Origin: Dysidea avara
Lineage: Eukaryota; Porifera; Demospongiae; Dictyoceratida; Dysideidae
Direction of reading: 5' to 3'
Assembly (NCBI RefSeq): GCF_963678975.1
Contig: NC_089276.1
Location: 8,539,953 to 8,603,952 of the forward strand
Length of the DNA stretch: 64,000 nt
The notes below the pieces were generated by a model. The model saw only the letters and a program-made list of their open reading frames with translations. It was not told the DNA's origin and did no database searches. How positions within the stretch are numbered: the stretch's first letter is position 1; the number at the start of each line of letters is the position of its first letter. Position numbers and translations under genes: made by a program. Below, in pieces: positions 57,406-64,000 of the stretch.

Positions 57406-58256
57406 TGACTGCTCTATTAGGATGACTGCTCTATTAGAGTATCTCGATCTCGCACTTGCTACACCAAGTTGGATTTCGTGTTATAACTCCGTGACTTTAA
57501 GTCTGATTCTTCTACACCATTGAAGAGCCTTTCTAAGATAATAACTCCATCTGTACAGCGATTTTCAAAGCATTACCCCAAGTGGTTTATCTGGTAGGCG
57601 TGGCAAGCATAATAATAATAATAATAATAAAAATTAGCTAATCTCGATTGCGTAATTGTTACACACTGTTGATTTTTTCGCTGTATCTTCCTGGTTTTTA
57701 GCTCGATTTCTTTCAAACCACAAAAGGTTTGAGGTTCAATAGTTAACCTATTCACCCACCGATTTTCAGCTTCTTCCCATGCGCGGTTTACCCTGTAGGT
57801 GTGACAACATATTGGTGTTATTTTTCGTGCATAATCGCTCATAACTCTTTGCCTGTTTATGGTATTCCAGCCAAAGTTGGTACCGAGATGCGCCTTTATA
57901 CCCCCCTTCTGTGTGCCAAATTTCAAGGCAATCGGATAACGCGTTCGCGTTTTATAGCAGTTTTTGTAAGTGTGCGAAAAGAGGAAGAAAAATAAGAAGA
58001 AGAAGAAAAAAACGAAGAAACTAAGCCAATTTTTGAAGTCGCATATCTCAGGAATTCCTGAAGCGATTTCGCTCAAATTTGGAATGTGGAGTACTGAAGT
58101 TGGAGGGAATGTACACAGCAAAATTTGTCTTGTTTCATCAAGGCAGCACAGAGCTATGGAGGTGCGAAAATTGCGTTTTCTTTCTTCCTGTCAATATACT
58201 CACGGGGTTGCGCGCCGGCTTCTTGGGCCGCACGACACACTACCGTGTGTCTTGAT
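57406..58256. repeat. copy C right module
   Basis: It begins with the paired ctctattag motif (57412 and 57430) and ends in the short terminal hairpin. An (aat)n tract at 57610-57630 is specific to this copy. It is non-coding. Confidence 0.75.
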
Positions 58257-59214
58257 GTGTAAAGGCAAAGCACAGATGTTAATTTGTAGGAGTTTGACTT
58301 TTAAATGGTGATATAGGCTTAGTGTTTATTCGAGGATTAGTTTGTTTTGGGGTTGACTCAATCTGGAGTTATCCTCCCTTTCTGTGTAAAGATGAGATCT
58401 TAATTCAAGTGATCACAAAGTTAAGTTCACAGCCAGTATAATTTTTTGAGATCAAGTTGAGCAACTTGTTGGCAATCATGTCATTGTATTAAGTACTGAT
58501 TGCTTCCTGTTAGGGGGTTATCCTGCCTAACAACCCTAGATTTAATGCTGTCTAGGCTTCAGTGCTTAATATTAGTGTCGGTGTTGGCAAATTATTTGCT
58601 AAAAATATTGATATCGGAAGTATCGGTAAAGGTGGTATAGGTACATCTCTAATTTTAATAAACAAGAAAGTTAGTAAAAGTCTCGTATGGCTTCTTAAAC
58701 TGAACAAACAATTTTGTTCTCAAACTAGGACTGCCACAAACCAAATTAGGAATGCAAACAATGTCCTTCAATCATGTGCAAGGGACTGACCTATACATGT
58801 TTGTGGTTAGTTGCCATTTAAGAATGCATATCATACTTATGCTAATCTACAGTGATGAACAAACTAGGTACATTAATCTTTGGAATTGAGTTACATGAAG
58901 GCCAGCATGCATTGCAGTGCTCTGATCAATATCACTTCTGCCCCCATAGCAAGTGTATACTAACAGACTACCTGTGATTTTTCACCTTCACATCGATTCA
59001 TTGATCTTGTAATCATTGCACTATTTTGGTGACAGGTCCAGCACAGGTCAGACATTGGCTTCCCTATGATGATATGAGGCAGACATGTCTTCCAGTATCT
59101 GCAACATGTTGATAGACCAACTGATAACATGCCACTGACTATACACGATTCATCATAAAGGGTGTTCTGGAGTTAGAAAATTAAAAATAAAGTAAGTCAT
59201 CAACTCTACAGTGT
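58257..59214. other. intergenic, nothing recognised
   Basis: No exon, RNA gene or repeat termini could be supported. Confidence 0.4.
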
Positions 59215-59600
59215 TACCTTTTTGCTTATGCTTGATGACAATATCTTAATATCATCCCGCTTGTATCCAGGAATCCGTGCAGGAAGAAGGATGCCATTTT
59301 CTTCAGGGTAATCACTGATAAAACGGACTATATGCTGGAAGACCACATATGGAGTGACATCGGGTGGTAACTTCCCAGTACATGAATGCTCAAGCCATCG
59401 AATATCGGTGATGTAGTGATTTTTAATGCCAGCAGTCTCTCCTTGCTGATCCCGTGAAGGAATCTAAGGTTTGCTGGCACACTTTACGGCCATTATGCAT
59501 GTATGTTGTGTGTGCCCTTTGTCTTTCTTCAACTGTGTGTCCACCATCTGTGATGTGCTCTCTGTTGTTGGTCAATGCCATCATAGCTCCAGTAAGTGCC
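59215..59600 (-). pseudogene. transposase-like gene fragment, frameshifted
   Basis: The minus strand encodes NGRKVCQQTL. After a frameshift it reads FLHGISKERLLALK, and after another, PYVVFQHIVRFISDYPEENG, then ILLPARIPGYKRDDIK. The order V-C-x-x-T-F..HGIS...RL, V..VV.FI..Y.E..g..LPgRiPGyKR.Di is the pattern of a multicopy, transposon-derived protein family I recall from cnidarians and sponges. I cannot name the superfamily with confidence. An aag|gtaaca donor-like site ends the similarity. It is broken and probably dead. Confidence 0.55.
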
Positions 59601-60066
59601 ATGTCAAGGTCCTTGTGACTCAAAAGATCAGCTTGGGCACGATGTGATATATAATAGTGCAGAGTAAAGAAGTTGCTAGAAGTGGGACTCTCAATAGTGT
59701 AAGGCCAAGCCAGTAGGTATAGCCCTGGAGAACTCCAGAACTGTGAGTAATAGTGTGGTGCGATTTTAAAAATTCTGCCACAAAAAGGGAGATTGGTCCA
59801 AACCGTAAGAACCCCCCTGGCCATGCCCTTGATGATGTGATCATTTTTTAAAGCAGGTCTTATTTATATTTGTAGTTGTTACTTTGTTGAAAACTTTAAC
59901 CTTGTTGCTTATACCAGGAACAGGGCGTGACGCTAGTAGTTCTTAAACACTTTTGACTTCTAAACCCCGATAGGGAAGTCACTCTATATTCACTACTGCT
60001 CAGTGGTTTGTTGAATCATAATGATGCTGGTTTTAGAGGAAGCCACAATGAGTTAAAGACCTTATT

Positions 60067-60385
60067 GCACCTATCAATATTACGCCCCACTACCCCCTTC
60101 CCGGGTGTATACGGAGGATTAATGGGGATTTGATCCAATTTGAACTTAATATTAGTGGGGGATTTGATCGAATTTGAACTTAAAATTTGCCCCACTAGTG
60201 GGATATTTAACTGTTCAAAAATGTCATGTTGTTGCTTCCTTCAAGAATAACCGGTTTTAAAAATACTTATGTGGGGATTTGACTACCTGTTGTGTCCGGG
60301 GATTTGATATTCGGAAAAGTCAAATCCCCACCCCTCCCCACTATTTCCCGAGAAGGAGGAGGTGGAGGATAATATTGAAAAGTGC
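60067..60385. mobile_element. MITE with 'gcac.t.tcaatatta' TIRs
   Basis: The left end gcacctatcaatattacgcc and the reverse complement of the right end gcacttttcaatattatcct are inverted. The interior repeats ggggatttgat several times. Confidence 0.6.
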
Positions 60386-60597
60386 ATAAACATTAACTGC
60401 TATGTTAATTATGAACACCTTATAATATTATGTGTTCAAAATCACAATTTTATACATTTGAACTATGCATGAAATTCAAAACTTGCATGTGTGTGAGATT
60501 GCATCTCAAACCATGTTGTTCATGCCAGAGGTATGACAGTTGAGTCTAACTAAAACTACATACGAATTTTTTTTTTAATAATGGATTTTAAAAAAGT

Positions 60598-61842
60598 AAA
60601 CAAAATAGATAAATTAAAAAATGGCATTTTAATAAGGTAAATTGGGATCGCTGAAAAAAGTAACAAAACAAGAAGGGATCGCTGAAAAAAGTAACAAAAC
60701 ATGAAGGGATCGCTGGGGTTACAAAGTAAGCCACAAATCCATAGTTTGACTTGGCAGAACAGAAAAATATTAAACAAAATGTTTTACTTATTGTGTTATG
60801 AGTTAATAGCCATATAGCTACCAAGGTAGAGTAAAGTCAAAAGAGGATCACTTTTTTCAGTGATCCCTTCTTATTTTGTTGCTTTTTCAAGCAATCCCTA
60901 TCAGTGGCGTAGCCAGGAAAAATATTTAACGATGCAAAGTTTATACGTTGACCAAATTGAGGGTCTGCTTCTGACTCAACTGATTCACAAATACTTTTCA
61001 AGTATGGGTGGTACAGCATTTGCAGGTTGACTATCTGGTTGGATGGAGGAAACTGTTTCAGAAGACTCTGAACGTTTTTCTACATGTCATAAGTGATGCT
61101 CCAGCATAGTTAATGCTATAGTATACCATGCTTCAATCATAAGAGTAGTTTAATTACATGCAACACAACTTACTCCGGAGATATTTTGAACAGTCAGGCC
61201 ATCCATGAACTGTAATGGAGGTCATAGTCATGCACACTACTTTTTATTGATCTGATGTGATGTTTAAGTCAGAGATAATTCTTGTGATGTTCAACTGCAT
61301 GTGCTAGGGAGTCTGGGGGAATGCTCCCTCTCAAGGAAATTTTACTTTGAAATGGAATGTGGAGCAAGCTTTTTTTTTATTGTGACAGCTAATGCATAAT
61401 CAATTAGCTCAATGTAATGCCATGCAGTTAAAAAGTAATGTAAAGACAATTGATATAAATGTAAATAATCAAGCAGTGTAATGGGAATAATGGCTATAAT
61501 CTGTATTGAATGCTCTATTAGAGTATATTACTATGACTGCTCTATTAGAGTATCTCGATCTTTTACTAATTCAAACCACACAAAATAGAATCTATGGCTG
61601 TAGTACTTATCAGGGCTGGAGCCTATGGTACCTTGATGGTGCTGGACCACTTTTCAGCTACTGGGGTACAGCAATGCTGTCTAGTAACGTTTGAGTAGAA
61701 AATCCGGAGTGCCAAAACTCAGGCCTGCTCAGCCTGCTGTTAAGCATTTTTACCAAGGCAGCTACTTTGGTTGCCTCAATGGTAGCTACGCCACTGCCTA
61801 TTTACCTTTTTAAAATGCCATTTTTTAATTTATCTAGTATAA
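60598..61842. mobile_element. foldback element split by a hAT-like insertion
   Basis: The outer inverted segments aattaaaaaatggcatttta (60608-60640) and aaaatgccattttttaattt (61812-61840) face each other. Inside, ggatcgctgaaaaaagtaac (twice at 60648-60714) is inverted at 60845-60899. The element at 60902-61796 lies between them. Confidence 0.6.
60902..61796. mobile_element. hAT-like element, 895 bp
   Basis: The ends cagtggcgtagcca and (reverse-complemented) cagtggcgtagctacc match the termini of the 40041-40909 element. The flanks share cctat (5 bp) on both sides. It carries paired CTCTATTAGAG motifs 27 bp apart (61513 and 61540). No transposase is seen. Confidence 0.72.
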
Positions 61843-62269
61843 TGTGTATGTCAACTCCCTCTTTGTACATGCACAAGCACACACAAATATTCACGCATAC
61901 AGCTTCTACACACACACACACTGTATACACCCAACACAAAGTGTTACAGGTAGCAGCATTGTTTGTTCATCTTCAGGAAGGATTGTCCTTGACCTGTTGA
62001 GAATACATTGCCATCAACTAAGGGATTAAGAGATATTGTAAGTCTTTTGAAGACACTTTAAGGAACACGTTCATGCTGTAATATCCTATGCATGCTTATG
62101 CACACGACCATTACACATGCATGCAAACATGTGTCCTTGAAAGTAAGTAATGTTCAGCCGTGCACATATTAACTATGCAATGGAAACACTTTCTTACATA
62201 AATCATATACACTAGCCCTTAGCTGAATGTCATGAACCACGATAGTGGGTTCATAATAGGTATCGTGGA

Positions 62270-63465
62270 AATTTTCAAAGATACTTAGATACTTATATGT
62301 GACTGAATTTGAGAAAACCATCGATCTACACACAAGAATAGATTGTGAGATACACGGTTTTAAAGATTTTAATCGAGTATAGCTCAGGAAGGCCAAAAGT
62401 TACGAGTTTGAATTTTTCACTGTGAATGCAGCCACCTATCACTACTGGACAATGATCCATGCTATTACCATAAAATTCCCATGATCCTATGAACTACGCA
62501 TGAAAGCTGCAGTTGGTTTTTTTTCATGGGTAATGAAATACCCATGAAATGCTGGAGTAAAATAATGTACCCACGAACAACCCATGAACGAGTGAGTTTT
62601 CATGGGTTTGTATACTATGAAAATCTGTGAATCACAGCCATGAAAAACCTGTTGAAAACTGTGAATAATATTCATTGGCTTTCCACAGGTTTTTCATAGG
62701 TGAGATTTCACAGGCTTTTCATGGGTTGTGCATGCATACAAACCCATGAAAACCCACTTGTTCATGGGTTGTTTGTGGGTACATTATTTTGCTCCGTGCA
62801 TTTCATAAGTATTTCATTACCCGTGAAAAATACCAAGTACAACTTCCATGGGTATTTCATGATGATCATGAGATTTCCATGGTAACAGCATGGATTATTG
62901 TCCAGTAGTGTATGCTATTTAACACACTTTAGTCAGCAGTAGGCTAGTTATTGACATAACCATGATTTTGAGCAACTTTTTTCACCATGGTATCTATATC
63001 ACATGTTCATTACCTAGGGTGGTGGTGGCAGCGGTGGGAGGGCAATTGATATATGAAGAGAAAATGGCCGAGCGGGTTATATGGAGTGTCCAGCCTTATT
63101 ATAGGGCCACCATTTCCACCAGCACCGCTCATTGCCACCAGCACCACTCAAAGTGAAGGAAATATACTTAGAAAATGTCTGGACAGCTTCTCAAGACTGT
63201 CCACGTCTGTAGCTTCGTGCTCCAGCTGCCCAGTGCCATTCCAAGGTGCCAGTGTGCTCCCAGTAGCTCACACACGCCCGTACAAATCCACTCGAGAAAA
63301 GCAGCCTTGGCAAAGTATTGGCTTGGCTGTGGTGCAAAAGTGTAGTGTATTGATGTGGCTATCCATTTATGGTGAAAAGTCAACTTCAAGGTTGTGTGCG
63401 TAGATCGAGGGTTTTGTAAAATTTGGTCACATATACTTATAAAGATACTTAGATGCTGAGATACT
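62270..63465. mobile_element. foldback structure containing a nested MITE
   Basis: The segment at 62270-62342 (around gttttctcaaattc on the minus strand) is inverted relative to 63392-63465, which shares gtagatcga, gtcacatata and agatacttag. The interior holds the 62440-62910 hairpin and a non-coding GC-richer block at 63000-63390. Confidence 0.5.
62440..62910. mobile_element. hairpin MITE with ~190 bp arms
   Basis: The termini cactactggacaat and attgtccagtagtg are perfect inverted copies, and the inversion continues through aaaataatgtacccac and aacccatgaa. The loop is about 70 bp. Confidence 0.85.
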
Positions 63466-63812
63466 TAACTTTTATGTTGGAGTGTTTTGGACTACAGTGG
63501 AACCTATCTTAACAACCACTTCTATGGTAAGACCACCTCTCTAAAATGGTCAACTTTAGATTTACCTACTGAAGAAGGTATAAACTAATTCACCCATCTA
63601 AAGCATGATAATAGCCTAAGCGACCAGGACAATGATGAAGGTGTTGGTTGTGTGACAATGTCATAGATAGTTTGACTTTGTTTCGATTTTAATTTACAAC
63701 TCAATATTTTTTTAGTAGTTTCCATGAAGCTTTAGCTTTAAAATTCTTCGTATGTATGTATGTACTTGTAGTACTTGTATGTATGTTTGTTTTTGTTTTT
63801 TAAATTTTATAG

Positions 63813-63860
63813 GGTTGACTTGGTGAAGTTGGAGAGAGTGGCATAGACCCTGGCCCTAAT
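63813..63860 (+). pseudogene. damaged collagen-like exon (or pseudo-exon)
   Basis: Bounded by tatag and gtatgt, 48 nt. In the frame of the next exon it gives G-(stop)-L-G-E-V-G-E-S-G-I-D-P-G-P-N: Gly at every third position for four triplets, then one extra codon. A TGA replaces the second codon. This would be a 45-nt collagen exon plus one codon with a nonsense change. Sequencing error or a decoy are alternatives. Confidence 0.45.
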
Positions 63861-63913
63861 GTATGTCTCCAGTAATTTCACTATGTCATTAATCCTGTTT
63901 TAGTCATACTCAG

Positions 63914-63958
63914 GGTAAGGATGACAACATTGGACCAACTGGTGCTACTGGAGCACAA
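63914..63958 (+). CDS. 45-nt collagen-type exon (Gly-X-Y)
   Basis: Acceptor actcag, then GKDDNIGPTGATGAQ, then donor gtgagt; phase 0 at both ends. It is 45 nt, exactly five Gly-X-Y triplets except that the second triplet begins with Asp. Phase-0 45- and 54-nt exons starting with a complete Gly codon are the classic exon units of fibrillar-type collagens (family knowledge). It would belong to a gene continuing beyond the right edge on the + strand. Confidence 0.65.
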
Positions 63959-64000
63959 GTGAGTCATCTTTTATTGTTTGTATAGTGTGTGTCATGTTGC

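Larger units (their letters stand above)
52971..58256. mobile_element. composite repeat copy C
   Basis: The head hairpin is at 52971-53291, the array at about 53702-57405 and the right module at 57406-58256, ending gtgtgtcttgat. It is interrupted by a small MITE at 53455-53691. The right module retains every block seen in copy B and serves as the empty site for B's two insertions. Confidence 0.75.

Noticed and set aside
57573-58121. 182-codon minus-strand open frame in the copy C right module
   Set aside because: It runs through homopolymer-like and (aat)n sequence. The corresponding frame in copy B is different, so it is not a gene.
63000-63403. Short protein-coding gene near the right edge
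   Set aside because: Frames on both strands lie within a foldback structure and show no domain or splice support.

Overview
This window is animal nuclear DNA: AT-rich, with exons of about 100-400 bp, GT..AG introns, a high density of transposable elements and microsatellites, and no bacterial-type operons. The very short introns (48-57 bp between several exons), the fibronectin-III (FN3) receptor architecture, the (TATC)n and (CA)n tracts and the repeat families suggest an early-branching metazoan. A demosponge is my best guess, but this is inference; no marker gene fixes the species.

Region 1 (1896-21096, + strand) holds one complete 15-exon gene for a single-pass membrane receptor of about 1120 aa. 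It encodes a signal peptide, eight FN3 domains, a membrane-proximal domain, a transmembrane helix and a 76-aa cytoplasmic tail with several tyrosine motifs and no enzyme domain. FN3 domains 1-3 and 4-6 look like a duplicated three-domain block (A-B-C, A-B-C). A furin-type RRKR site lies in FN3-7. The introns carry MITEs, SINE and LINE remnants and a 1.8 kb foldback element.

Region 2 (21.1-41.2 kb) is a transposon landscape built around two of three copies of a large composite repeat (23735-29064, 33378-40935, and 52971-58256 further on). Each copy has a ~325 bp hairpin, a minisatellite of ~31 bp units, and a ~850 bp right module ending in a short hairpin. The middle copy is broken by a 3.9 kb TIR element with an 11-bp target duplication. 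That element carries an eight-exon gene for a Ulp1/SENP-type (C48) cysteine protease with a C-terminal PHD finger. A second break is an 869 bp hAT-like element with a perfect 8-bp duplication. Between the first two copies lie two LINE 3' ends nested inside another TIR element.

Region 3 (41480-41534) is a second signal-peptide exon, the same length and phase as exon 1 of the receptor gene and 37/55 identical to it. It is probably the start of a tandem paralogue whose later exons are not recognisable here.

Region 4 (42.2-48.4 kb) holds a decayed BEL/Pao retrotransposon on + joined head-to-head to a decayed Ty3/gypsy-like element on -. After it come a foldback element with an inserted tRNA-derived SINE, a ~257 bp (CA)n tract, composite copy C, a transposase-like remnant, nested foldback and hAT-like elements, and, at the right edge, one convincing 45-nt collagen-type exon (63914-63958) preceded by a damaged collagen-like exon.

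The most interesting items are the receptor's domain-block duplication and ITIM-like tail, the protease-PHD cargo gene in a transposon, the composite repeat whose hairpin loop is inverted between copies, and a paired CTCTATTAGAG motif shared by otherwise different repeat families.
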